Part shown: in pieces, positions 32,940 through 44,600 of the stretch
How positions within the stretch are numbered: position 1 is the stretch's first letter
Layout of the letters: each line of letters opens with the position of its first letter
Assembly (NCBI GenBank): GCA_030247855.1
Contig: JAPDRN010000007.1
Span: 186,001-250,000, forward strand
Source: Knufia peltigerae
Lineage: Eukaryota; Ascomycota; Eurotiomycetes; Chaetothyriales; Trichomeriaceae
DNA length: 64,000 bases
Direction: 5' to 3'
Translations under genes and position numbers: made by a program
Notes under the pieces: model-generated
Told to the model about the DNA's origin: nothing
Seen by the model: only the letters and a program-made list of their open reading frames with translations
Databases searched by the model: none

Positions 32940-35900
32940 TTACGTTTCTACCTTCTCCCTCTCGAGCCTCGTCAAAGGTCTGTCTGCTTCCCACCTCTCA
33001 ATGACACTCTTTGTACAAGTTTGGTCAATCTCCGCGGCGAGAGCATCCACCAATCTTCTCGTACGATTGTCCATTTCGACCTTTTCGGCCGCACTTTCGT
33101 ATTGCCGTCCACCACCACCGCCACCACCGACGGTGGTCCCACCAGCGTGACGATCAGTCACCTCCGCGGCGACCACCAACCACTCCCTGACCCCCGTGCG
33201 CGTGATGAGGGTGTCACTCCCACCGGGGACACCGGCGGCACGGTGAAGGACGTGAAGAATCTTGGTTCTCGTGTTTCGGGGAGTGTTCGACGAGAGAAAG
33301 TGACTCATCAGCCTCGTGAAGACGTGACCGCGCCGGAACAAGTCCAGATCGACCTCGGTCCTGAGCGAGGCGGCGAGCAAGCCCAAGAGGTGGTCGACCT
33401 CCAGGGCCTGGGCGTTTTGGTTCCCCACGTCCGTGTCGTCGGCCTCGGGTTCGGACAGGAACGTGGCCGAGAGCCAGTGAGGCAGCAACCTCGACACGGT
33501 CCAGTGCGGCCCCAGAAGGAGGAACCGGTTCGCCTTGCGGTAGTAGGGGGAGGTCGGGTCGGCGACCACGGGCAGCAGGTGCACCGCCAGTTCCGCCACC
33601 ACGGACGGTGGTGGAGGGCCGACAAACCCGCCGCCGCCGCCGCCGCCGCTGGCGGCTGAGGCGACCCGCGTCGTCTCACTGACCTCGCCCAACAAGAGGT
33701 AGAGCTGCGTCTTCTCGGGGTACGCCGACTGTTCCACGGCGTGCATGACGGTCTGCACCGTGTGGAAGGCCTGCACGCGGATCTCGGCCTCCGGGTGGAC
33801 GAGGCAGCGGAGCAGATCGGCCAGGCGTCCCGAGTGAATCTCGGTCTCAAAGTCGGGTTTGGTCCAACGGTCGAGGCCGGAAAGGGACGTCGGGATACGT
33901 GGAAGCGGGGGACAAGTCTCGTCGAGGTCGACCGTCCGAACAAGCTCTTCCTGTCTAGTTGTAGGGCTGTGGGCGGCGTCGACTTGGTTCTCGACGGGCG
34001 ATCCAAAAACTTGTGCACCATCTTCCGACCCGAGCTCAGGTAGAGCAGGCGCTGTCTTTCGTTGTTTCTCAAAGGCCTTCTCCAGGTATTCGCGGGCTTT
34101 GGCGTTTTGTTGCGCACTTTCCAGCATGGTCTGTTTCAGGGTGGTCATGACTCGATAATTCTCACCAGCGGCGTCGAGGGCACCGAAGAAACGAGCGATC
34201 CACTCGGCGACGTTCTTGGTTCCCTTCTTGTCGCCCTTCTTGACCACGAATGGCCACTGTTCCGACATACAGCAAGCGATGAGACTAAGCTCCTTCGAGT
34301 CTGACGCCATCTTTTGTTCCTGTTCAACCTGATCGAGATATTTGACTGGCCTTTGCATTGTCCTCGTCATACAGTTGTCCAAGAATTGGTACGTGGCGGG
34401 CTCGGGTTCCCATTTCTTGGTTGAGGCCAGACTCGCAAACAGAGCTCCCAGGGATTGCACATTGTTGCTAAGAACACCTTTGATCCGAAGTAGGGGCTGG
34501 ATGATGGGTGCCGCATTTTTTGTGAAAGGACTGTCAGGCTTGGAAACACAATATCTGAGCACCTGTGCCATCAATGATAACGTTTCCGCGTTCGGTTTGT
34601 GGAACCATTTCGTCGCAGGCGATTTTTCGGCAATCTGCGAAAGATGAGGCAGCTGTTCCTCCAGAGTTTCCTTGTTGTCGGCGTCCAAGCTACCGGGGTC
34701 CAACCTTTGTAAGTTCTGAATGAATATCGGCCCAATATCAAATTTTGCGCCGGCCGTCAAAGATGGCATGACCCGGTGATAGGTAGCGATACATTCGAGG
34801 ACCACCGTTCGAATTTGCTCTTTCCCTTTCGTGAGGCGCTGCAACCCCGTGATCGTGTCTTGTAGCTGGGGTATTCTCTCAATGAACAAGTTGATCAGCT
34901 TGCTGGAAGCCTGTGTCCACAGATGGGATCCCGGATGCCCTTGCTCGAACACTGTCAACACAGAATCGAGTTTTTCAAGTGAAACTGTCAGCAAACGAGC
35001 AGCCGACAAAACGAGGACATCCTCGTCTGAGTGAAGACATTTTGTCACCGTCGCTCGATCCAGAGGTCGAGGAAGGATGCTCTCAATGACGACCGAAAGG
35101 GGTGGTGGTGATGCCGGTGACTTGTCGTGCCAGCCACAATTTTCGGGTACGGGAAGTTGGACAATAGAAAACAGGAAAGCGAATTGACCACGCCATAGAG
35201 GGTCATCGGCAGGAGATGCTAAAACCTTTCGTTTCTTGGTGAAGTAATCGGCAACCAATTCAGGGCCGGCCGCGAAGATGGAAGTAACCAATTGAGCCTG
35301 TAAGACGTCTTTCTCAGGATGAAGTGTCTGGATGAAGGTTGCGAGGGAATTGTTCTTGACTGGCACTTTGTCGGCGTAGTCATCGGAGTAGTAAGGCGAG
35401 TCCAGGCCCAGGTCAATCATATCACTATCCGGCCGAGGGGCATCAGGGTTAAGTCCGGCAGGATACCATCCTGTCTGTGGAAGGAGCACACCTTTAGGCG
35501 TTGCGCAGACTTGTAGAAGTAGATGTTGGAGGGCTTCGCGGACAGCAGGCGAACGGTCTGTGTTGTCCTCAGAATCGAAGGTATCGAAATCATACAACTT
35601 GGCCAAGGCTGAAAGGTTACCCGAGTTGAAGCATCGAATTTTCAACTGCTTAGACAAATTTGCGTCACCAAGAATTGACTTCTCGAGGGCGTTTATCGTT
35701 TCAATGATAATGTCTGAGCTTTGGACAGGCAAGCTTCGGAATGCTGCGTGCAACGTCTTTCCTTGGGTGATGAGCTCGCCTTTGGAGGTGGCATCTAGAT
35801 ACCTTAGATTCGCAAGTAGGAATTCGAGGGCGGAGGCATGAGCTTTCAGGCGGTGGTCTCCAAGTTTCGGCTGGTTTAGAATACCATCAAGGCACCTGTA

Positions 35901-36528
35901 GAGCAGATCCCTCCTTCCGAAGACATTGGTTGCAAGGGCACCAGCATCGAAGCTGATGACTTCCGTCAGAAGTTGCAGACAATGACTTGTAACGAGGTCT
36001 TTGTTCCGAGGTGAAGATAGCCCTTTGTCGAACAGTCGAAGCTGGTCACGCTTCAGCAAGCTGTGGCAGAGTGACAGCCCGAATTCACGAAAGTCCACAT
36101 TGCCCGAGATTGCCTGGAAGAATTGTGTCAAGGCCGCCGGCACCGTAGCAAAGACGGCGTCGTCATTTGACTGGCTCGCATTTGACCAGGCGCTGAGTAA
36201 GTCTGGAAAATCGACCTTGTCGTGAGAGGACGAGGATTGATCGTCGCAGTAGGTCTTCAGTATTTTCAATTGTCGCTCTCCATCGTTAGACTTTGCGTCC
36301 CTCGAAACGCTAGACAGAAAGTGTGTGAACTTCTCAACGGCTAAGGCATATTAGGCAAGCTCTTAAGATGAATGGGATTTCTTTACCTTTCTTGATCTCG
36401 TTTGAGGATTCACTCGGAACATTGAAGAGGTTTTTGAGTTGGGATGAAGAGGTAATGAGGGTATCTGCTGGAGGTACAGAGTCGTCTAGCTTTCTCCTCT
36501 TCCTTGCACCTCCATCGAGGGAAGCCAT
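32940..36528 (-). CDS. URB1: Nucleolar pre-ribosomal-associated protein Urb1/Npa1
   Basis: Two exons, 36528-36387 and 36340-32940; 1180 residues. The start reads MASLDGGARKRRKLDD, the short basic signal common to fungal members. The body is long alpha-helical repeat: the DFREFGLSLCHSLL, HASALEFLLANLRYLD and CFNSGNLSALAKLYDFD blocks define the N-terminal family domain. The C-terminal domain contains HPEAEIRVQAFHTVQ and YYRKANRFLLLGPHW. Known: an early 60S pre-ribosome factor in the nucleolus. Oddities: two poly-Gly insertions in the C-terminal region (near 33630-33652 and 33100-33135) with high GC. Length is shorter than yeast Urb1 (about 1760), as in many filamentous fungi (family knowledge, moderate confidence). 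Confidence 0.88.
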
Positions 36529-36664
36529 TGCTCACAAGGATGGAATCAAGCTCTACATGCACTTGTTGTATCTTGTTAGAAATCAACGGCAGAAGAACTG
36601 TATCGAGTCCCAATGTAGTTAGCGCAACATAAATTCTTTGCGGGCGATCTGGAAAAAAACCCAC

Positions 36665-36674
36665 ATCACGTGAT
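36665..36674. promoter_or_regulatory. Palindromic E-box ATCACGTGAT
   Basis: A perfect 10-bp palindrome centred on CACGTG, about 140 bp upstream of the URB1 ATG. A bHLH factor site is possible; this is inference. Confidence 0.35.
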
Positions 36675-38906
36675 GCGAATCTGAAACAACTTTGCCTCAG
36701 TCATCACTTCTACAGTTGACCATCTTCAAATAACAGCAAGTATGGTCGGATCGGACGTTGTTGATCGAGGTACGAGATGCTCTTCAATATCACGGTGCAG
36801 CTGCATTGGACGCACAAGTTGAGTTCAACGAAAGGCCCTGCCACGACTTAATGTCTCGCTACCTCCAAATCCTCAACGATAATACTTGCTACATTGGTGA
36901 CAAGAGCTATGCTTCACACCATCAATGCACTCAGTATCCTCAGAGGAAGATACCTTGTTCAAGGTCAGTAGGTAAAAGATTTGTCTCGCAAATCATAGGA
37001 GGCGGCGCGTTCCCCCATCGTGTGTGTCGGCTTCATGACCATTTCTCTGGTTGGAGATATTTTATTGAGTGGGACATGGTCCACGAAGAAGGTTCTCAAC
37101 AATCTATCTCAGGTCGCCCTCAATATTCGAGCCAGGATGTTCTGGCAGCTGCAGGAGTAGCATCCTGAAGGGAGATACCTGTGCGACGATGACTGATCCT
37201 CGATAACCCAGCCGTCCTAGCATGTTGCTTTGAGCTTCTATGCTATTGACAATCACGATCAGATCGTGCAAAGCCCGTACCAGACGCCGAAAGGCTCTTT
37301 TCCATAATGAGGCCGATCAAAGGTGAATCAACAGGAAACCCTAGCCCATGGACATCCGTTTGGAAATGGATAATCGGCATGGACAGCTAGCTATAGTAGT
37401 CGCGAAACTAAGCCTTCGGTGCATCAACACGAGCCCTGTGAGTGTTTTACTAGGCTGTTCATGCATTCAGCATTTGAATGGCGATACAATCGTATGAAGC
37501 AAACCTGCAAATCAGTACTCAACCCAGACCACCAACTCGTTAGCGAGCGTGTTAGCTGCATAAGGGAAGTGCATATCATGGGCTCCCCAACGAAGCAAAC
37601 AGTAGTACTCCGTACTATCACCGCAAATGGTATGGACCCAAAGATTGGAAACATCAGACTATTGAACAGCTGCACCTTCTCATGAATGGTTTTCTTGACG
37701 CTCGCGTGGTCAACATGTCGGCTGGAAAAGAACACAACCACATGAAACTTAAGGGAGGAGGATTCAAGTCGAAGAATAAGCGCCGATAAGACAATGATAA
37801 AAAACGGAAAGAATGGTACCGTATGTGGTAGATCCCTGGGAAATACCAGACTTCCACACCTCTTGGCGGCAAAGAACATGATAAAACACGCCCCAACAGC
37901 GTCTGAAAGATCTACTCCCGCTCATGGACGATCCGTCGCCCGTGCCGTGCCGAACAAAACTCCACAGGATTCATTTCGAAAAGGTGATGGACTGCCCGGA
38001 GTCAGCAAATCCCTAGTCCCAAATAGGTCCGTTTTCAAGAAGCCCGCGGATGACTACCACATAACTAGCATTGCTCCGAGCCCGACGTCACATCTGCTGT
38101 TAACACCATCATTTCTCGGTCATGACTCGACGACCGAAAGTAACGTGCGTCTTATCCTAACCCTTACGGATACAAGTAGACTTGTCTTGTTTGATCCACA
38201 TGGGTCCTCTGATGGTTCATATCGCAAAGCCCTCGTTGGTGGTTGAGCGCCCCCTGGCTGGTGGTTTATCGAAGCCCATGTCCCATGCATGGTCTGTCTC
38301 CCACCCCTCCCTGGTCCGGCAAGTCGACCGAATGGCCTAGTGAGCGAGTGAGGGCCTGGATCTCATCTCGCTTATATCAAACAAGTACTCCGTACGAAAT
38401 ACGGAGTATACGTCCATTCTTACACGCATCCTACTGGGTACGAGAAGTGGTACGAGTACGGCGCATACCATTGTCAGCAGGCTCAGGATCATTCTCAGCT
38501 TTTTCATCTGACACGGCAGATTCTATGGGATTCGTGACGAAGGACGGAGTACGAATGCCGTGACGAGTCACGAAATGCATCCCACGGACGATTTACCTTC
38601 CGCATTGAAGAAGTCCCCCCCCTCTCTCTCCACAAATGACACATTATTGTCTGATCGACTACGAGCTACCTACTCCGTAGTTTATGATGAAACAGAAACT
38701 CGAAAAAGGTGAGCACTATCATTGCAAAAGGACATTTTCCATTGCTCTTGCTCACAGAGAATCGGCCGAAAGCCCGGATCATTCTTTGAAAGGAAAGGAT
38801 TCGAAATTGAAGGTAATCCATACGGAGTATGTCCCAGGCGAATACAAAGTACGGATACGCATGTCCCCCGTTCGCAAGATTTTCGTTGCCTGATGGATGG
38901 TGGACT

Positions 38907-38943
38907 GTACGGATGTACTAGTACGTACGGAGTACATCCGTAC
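38907..38943. repeat. Perfect inverted repeat, 13-bp arms
   Basis: Left arm GTACGGATGTACT at 38907-38919, right arm AGTACATCCGTAC at 38931-38943, separated by an 11-bp spacer that itself contains GTAC units. The right arm overlaps a TACGGAGTA motif. A hairpin or cruciform is possible. Confidence 0.8.
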
Positions 38944-40787
38944 AACTTTGGGGCTGAATTGTACACAACATGCGTGGTCGGGCACATTTTCCATCTCCAT
39001 ACCGTACGATTACCGTATGTAGGGGGGTGGAATCATAGACCCGCCACTTTTTGTAGTCCAAAGTATTTCGTACCGAATGCCGACACTAATAAATGTTTTC
39101 GGTACAAGAACTGGGTACCGTTACTCTGTTACTGACGGAGCTTCATTGCCATACCTGGTTCTCGGTACGGAAACACGTTGGGGGCTTGGGATGCTCCCAG
39201 GAGTACTCTGTACCCTCTTCAACCTTTCGTGCCTGTTAACTTCCTTGAGGATATCACTCCGTACCTCGGAGTAATTATGCTTTCTTGTCATTTTCCTTCC
39301 ATTTTCTGTACAAGGGGAATAAATATTTTTTTCCTGTCATCGATCAAAAAGTAAGAATCTTCGGGATGAGTGACCATGACCCCCCGTTGACTCTAAACAT
39401 TCTCCCAACGAGGGCTGTCGTAATTTGATTTACTCTCTCCAGGTTATCTTCTTGTTTCCTATGAGTAACAGGTATTTCCGAAATATTTTTTGTGAAGTGA
39501 AAAAAAGAGCTATTACGGATAGCACCCACGTTGTTCCTTTTCATCTCGGGTCTCAAAGTATTGGATATTGCTGCTATCCCTACGGGTCGTGTGTGAATAC
39601 CATACGGAGTATGTACTATATTCTTACTTTCCAAGGCAATCTTCTTTCCTACTCAGGTCTTTCGAGGTTGTAATCCCACAAGTAGTACCCCGTTCTCCTC
39701 GTACGAGTCATTATTTTTTTTCTTCCAAACGAAAAAAAAGAAGGGCGCTCCAGTGTGTTTCAGCCTGATTTCGCCTCTCTCAGTTCCTCCGTACATACAA
39801 TACCTAAATAAGGGACTACGGGATTTCACCATTTTACCGCACGGGAAGTGACATACCAAGTTGTACTCCGTACCGTGTAACGGGTGATACCTGAATTAGG
39901 TACCTGAGTACGGAGTAAGTGTACGGATAACCCGAATTCATCATCATACTTTTCAGGTAGGCAGGGGTAGTCATCTCCGCTTCATGTTGAAAGCCGCCGC
40001 CGATCACCCCGATACTCGCGGGCGTTTTTGGGCCTTGGGAATGGAATGGTAGGCTTACCGGAAATACGCCAAATGATGAAAACTATCCACGTTGCGACCA
40101 AGGAGGTACTCCGCTACAACAAAACCTATACTTGGTAGCCGGTAAGACCGTCTCCGTAGAAGCATACAAGCAAAGATCAAGGTGAGGATTGAATTCACGG
40201 GAGGCAGGTATTACTAGTGTTCGGACTTGCAACATCCAGAGGGGAAACATTTTTGACATTCATTGATCTCGTAGCTTCCACAAAGGTAAGCTGGATTTTA
40301 CAGTCTTGGTTGACGGCGCCCCCTCGACAGGATGCGCCGTGAGACTGTAAGAAAGTGATTTTGTTCCCATATCCGTGTCCACAAAATTTGGCCTTCTGCT
40401 GTAACACACGTGGTTTTGTATTTGTTCGGGTATCATCAGTATGCTCTCCCACCAACTGCTCTCTCCCAACCCCCCCCTTCCCTGTCACCAAGTCTTTCGA
40501 CTTACGCACTGTGTAGCGCAGAGGTATTCTTTGATAGATCAATGGCAAAAAGATGCACTGTAGGCTCATCAAAGAAGTCAAAATCAAGTCCTGTCGCCTC
40601 TGCAACCCAAAAAGAAACCTCAACAATTTCCCATAAGAACGCCGGCTGGATGAGTATTATAACGAGAACGCTCAGATCGGAAGATCAAGTCGTGATAGAG
40701 TAGAGTCGTCATCGCATCATTTTAATGCTCGGAAGGAATAGACTGAGATTGGGGAATAAAAATAAACAAGTCGTGATGGAGTAGATG

Positions 40788-41627
40788 TTAGCTGACGGCA
40801 GTGGATCGACTGGTCGGAGCTCTTTGTTCGTCAGTTTCGCGCGACGATTCATCGATCGAAATCGTAGTCTCTCTAATGCATCGGTCGCATATTTGGTGGT
40901 GGCAATTAGGACATTCTTGGGTGCCGAGTTCGAAGCCAGTCTGACATTCGTGGCAGGCACCCTCGATGCTGTTCCGCGCATTATCGCCGTCCGTGTCTTG
41001 TGGTTGCTGTTGCTGCTGTTGTTGTTGCTGCGCCGTCGTTTCTCTGGCGGCTCTCGAGCGGTCTTTCCTTGGTGGATAACGAGAACATCGTGTACAGCGA
41101 CGGTGTTGGCATCCGATACAGATCTTGTCGTAGCCAAAGGAGGTGGAACAGTTATGACAGGTATATCTGACCCTTTGTCTTATAGGTTTAGACACTCTTT
41201 CATGTTGGGCTTTGGGTCGCACCACCCAATCAGCCTCAGTCAACTCAATGTTGTATCGGGCAAAGATGGCTTTGGCCTTGTAGAAACGGAGTTCTTGGTC
41301 GTTTGGATACTCGGACAGCGGGTCACGGGGTGGAAGAGCCAAGGGCTCGTCAGGTAAAGGAGTATTCTCCTGCATGTCATCGACCTCAATGGGTGATTGC
41401 TTGTCGGTGGCAGGGTATTGGGAATCGAGTGCCGGTTCTCCAGGGCTCTGTGCAGCCTTGGGGCCCGATGCGGGTGGTGTTGGAGTAGATTTGGTCGCAG
41501 AAGCCGGCGCGGCTGGCTTTGCTGGGAGAGCTTGAGGTTTATGTCGAAAAAGACGTCTGATTCTCTGCCAGATACTTTGCAGACCCTTCTTTTCCTTCTT
41601 TGAAAATTGCGGTCCTCCTTCCTCCAT
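40788..41627 (-). CDS. Protein with two six-cysteine zinc modules
   Basis: Single exon, 279 residues. I do not recognise a named family. Residues 1-30 are basic with KKEKKGLQSIWQRIRRLFRH, possibly an amphipathic membrane-binding helix. Residues 35-100 are Pro/Ala/Ser-rich. A conserved-looking block DQELRFYKAKAIFARYNIEL follows. Two zinc modules of the same spacing close the protein: C157, C160, C170, C173, C178, C181 and C225, C228, C239, C242, C247, C250, that is C-x2-C-x9/10-C-x2-C-x4-C-x2-C. A poly-Gln run (about 200-208, coded by GCT/GTT repeats at 41000-41030) separates them. It is the only gene I support between URB1 and 46.3 kb. Zinc binding is inferred from spacing. Confidence 0.75.
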   Translation of the reverse strand: MEEGGPQFSKKEKKGLQSIWQRIRRLFRHKPQALPAKPAAPASATKSTPTPPASGPKAAQSPGEPALDSQYPATDKQSPIEVDDMQENTPLPDEPLALPPRDPLSEYPNDQELRFYKAKAIFARYNIELTEADWVVRPKAQHERVSKPIRQRVRYTCHNCSTSFGYDKICIGCQHRRCTRCSRYPPRKDRSRAARETTAQQQQQQQQQPQDTDGDNARNSIEGACHECQTGFELGTQECPNCHHQICDRCIRETTISIDESSRETDEQRAPTSRSTAVS

Positions 41628-44600
41628 TGGCTACTTGGAATGGAAGGGCTATTGGAAAGGGCGTCATAGAAATTGCAAGTAATCAACGAGAGGGTGAGGA
41701 AGCGATTGAAGGAGGGCGTGGGAGGAAGATATGGTGTGGTTATTGGTTGTCGGCTGACCCAAGGCGTTGGGTGTGATGAAGAGATGTCAGCTGTCAATTG
41801 GTGGTGAAATTCCGACCGAGTGGACTGAAATGTTACTTGTCAGATGAAGAGAGCCTTAGCCCAAGGACGCCGGCCATCGACCTTTAGGGGGCGCGACAGT
41901 GTTCTCGAGAACACTGAGGTGGTCAAATGTGACAACCAAAAAAACCACCGCGAAAGGTGTGAGAAGGTGGCAAGTCGTGTACGAGTACTGAAGGACTGGT
42001 GCAGGTTTGAGTAACGGGAAGCCAGACCAACAAGCTCGGGGATAAACTGTACGGGTGGTCGAAAGTGGTCCAGAGGCCGTATAGCCGGGTGGGTGCCGCC
42101 CAGCTCTTTAGGGACAGAGTTGGCTCTGAAGATCGGGGAGGATCGACAAGGCAGGGAGGCAACCTTCTTAGCCGGCAAGTCCCGTTGTAGTGTCAGGGAG
42201 GAATGATTCAGATTGTTGAGGGATCTGCAAGAGTATGGAAAGTAGAAAGTGAAGATCGTTAGGACGAAGCAGAAGAGAACAACAAGAGAAGAGAGGAGAG
42301 ATGTTCTGATGAGCAAGCAGCAGATGGTGGAGATAAGAAGGACAACAGAACAAGCAGGATGAGGATGGCGTGCCGAATGGATGGAAGGGTGGAATGATGG
42401 ACCGAGAGGGAGGCGACGCACATACTGGTAGTAGTAGTAACCACTATAACTGGCAGAGGGAGCGGGGGCCACTGCAAGTGCCGCTGTAGGCTTCCTGTAG
42501 GCTCCCTGATGGTTCCCTGGAGGCGGCCTGTAGGCACCCAACAGCTGGGTACAATAGGTGGGCTGGTGCTGTCGGTTGGAGGGTTTAGCCCAGTTCGACC
42601 CAAGAACAGCCAAATCCCAAGCACATGGACCCGGTAACTCGTACTCCGTACACAATTTTGTGGCTGCAAGTGGACGCTTGGGGTGCCGCATGGACACAAG
42701 GAACCGGGGTTGATGCAGCAAGGGAGAGTCCGTGCTGGGGACTCGGTAGTGCACAATAATAGAGGCTAGACGTGCCCGTTGCGGGTTTGAAGCTTCGACC
42801 AGCTGTTGAAACTAAGACTTCTGAGGGAGCCGGACTCTGAAGGCTCGTATCAGACGGAATACTCTACCTACGTCGTACTCCGTAGCTATAGTACGCTGAT
42901 TTTACATGGATCTGGGAGCCGTGAAGTAAAGATAGGAACAGCGCATGTTCCGTACGGGGGCTCTCAGAAGCCTCTCAACCTGGTCATCGCCTCTCCTTTT
43001 AATGGTACAACACACAGTCCATCGTCCTTCTCAATGAAGCGCGATACATATCCTGTGTACCTCTAGTGAGCAAGTCGGCCCTTCATCTGGCTGGACAGTC
43101 TGTCGGTACCAGCGGCATCGAATCCCATTCGAGCCACGGTGCTGAAGGGACTCCAACTTTGACAGGTGTCAACCATTCAGAAACATGGCACTGACGCAGC
43201 CAGGCATTCAAATCAACCTCTAAGCGAGGTCTCCTAACGCCTGAAGAAAGCTAGTTCAATAATTATGGAAACGGGCCTTTTGTCTTAACTACCTTGACGC
43301 TAAAGCATCTGTACGAGTCAGGCGTGCGGGTAGTCTAGCTAGCACCTGACGCATGGCTTTTGGTAGTCTGATACACTACACCATCTGCCTGGATCTTTCC
43401 CTCTCAACTTTTTGTACGAGATACTGTACGCAGTAAACCGCTTTTCTTCAGTCCAAATTTGCCGAGTGGAAATTCTAACATCGCCACCACTGCGCTTGTC
43501 CAAGCCATGCATTTGCCACAACCTCGCCCGCGCGAATCAATCAATCAATCTGCGTCCCCAGTAAAAACTGGGCTTCCCATCTTCCCCGGAATGTTAACTA
43601 CTGCCGCCCTCGCATCACGGCGTGAAGAGTCTTTCGGGAGGCAAAACATGATGATCATGATCATGGTTCTTGGACTAAGCCACCTCAGGTGGGATCAGTT
43701 GAGGCCCATGATGGAAAGGGAAAATGCTTTGACAACACATTCATCCCTGAAAGAGAGTTAATTGCCACGAGGCAATCTGCAGCGTTGATCTCCTGATATT
43801 CTTTGCCGCTATGTAGCCCGAGAATCCTATCCGTAGTTTCTGAATTGCTATACTTTACATGTTCGGGGTTGCTATTACGCTCAAGTTATCTCTAGCGAAA
43901 AAACAAATCCTTGGCCATTTTCTTCAAAGCAAAAGGACACACGGGTCGCAAATTGAGTTTCAGGACGAAGCCAGTTCTTTACAAAAGCTCCCAAAGTAAT
44001 ACGAGTGGTTGCTCGACATGTCGCACAGGGTCCCAGCGCTCTGGGACTGCTTGAACACTGTCGAATAGTAGTTAGCCATGTGTTCCTCGTGACTTTGAAC
44101 TTCTATCAAGGACCATCAGGTGCACAGTGCGAGCCGCTCTTGCCAGTGATGTAGATATCTCGACCCTGGTTTTCTTCCTTCACTCGGTTGGTTTATACTG
44201 CATGTTCTTACCATCCCCAGTTGTTCTTCAGGGCGTCATCGATTTCAATCACGAACTATCGTCTCCAGCCCTTCCTTGTCATCGGGAGTACCACCAAAGA
44301 TACCGGAGGCCAGAGCTTGAAACTTTCGTTCTCGTGGTCGCCGGCACATGTATCCTGTTCAAACCAGGTACTTCCCAGTCTACATTCGCTGCTCCTGCTG
44401 TTTCATTGGGTCGGCAAGCTCTGAATCGTGCCTCAACCCTCTGTGATGTATCTCAGCCGGCCGGTCTCACTCTGGATCTGGAACGGTTTCCAAGGCGAAA
44501 AGTTAGCATTATTGGTTTCTCTTCCCGACTCGATCCAACGTTGATGACACGGATTTGGCACCCTATGCAGCGAGTACGGAAGATCGTCCAACTCCTTTTA

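Larger units (their letters stand above)
36529..40787. other. Gene-poor region rich in GTAC-TCC-GTAC motif
   Basis: 4.3 kb without a gene I can support. Open frames at 36758-37168 (plus, 136 codons) and 37794-38246 (plus, 150 codons) have no recognised motif and no consistent exon structure. Nine exact TACTCCGTA/TACGGAGTA copies occur here, at 37606, 38386, 38400, 38671, 38821, 38926, 39603, 39864 and 39909, plus variants such as GACGGAGTAC near 38544. The stretch 39300-39760 is AT-rich with T and A homopolymers. Confidence 0.6.

Noticed and set aside
33308..34117. 269-codon minus-strand frame
   Set aside because: Arg/Ser/Thr/Pro-rich shadow of URB1 in another frame, caused by high GC.
36758..37168. 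136-codon plus-strand frame
   Set aside because: I looked for a multi-exon gene starting at the ATG near 36741, but no consistent splicing gave a family I recognise. It could be a degraded gene; not supported.
37794..38246. 150-codon plus-strand frame
   Set aside because: No family match recognised and no supporting context; the surrounding DNA is full of repeat motifs.
41840..42754. 304-codon open frame on the minus strand
   Set aside because: No recognisable domain, biased composition, translates through a copy of the TACTCCGTA motif, and competes with another open frame (42259-42756). Most likely chance.
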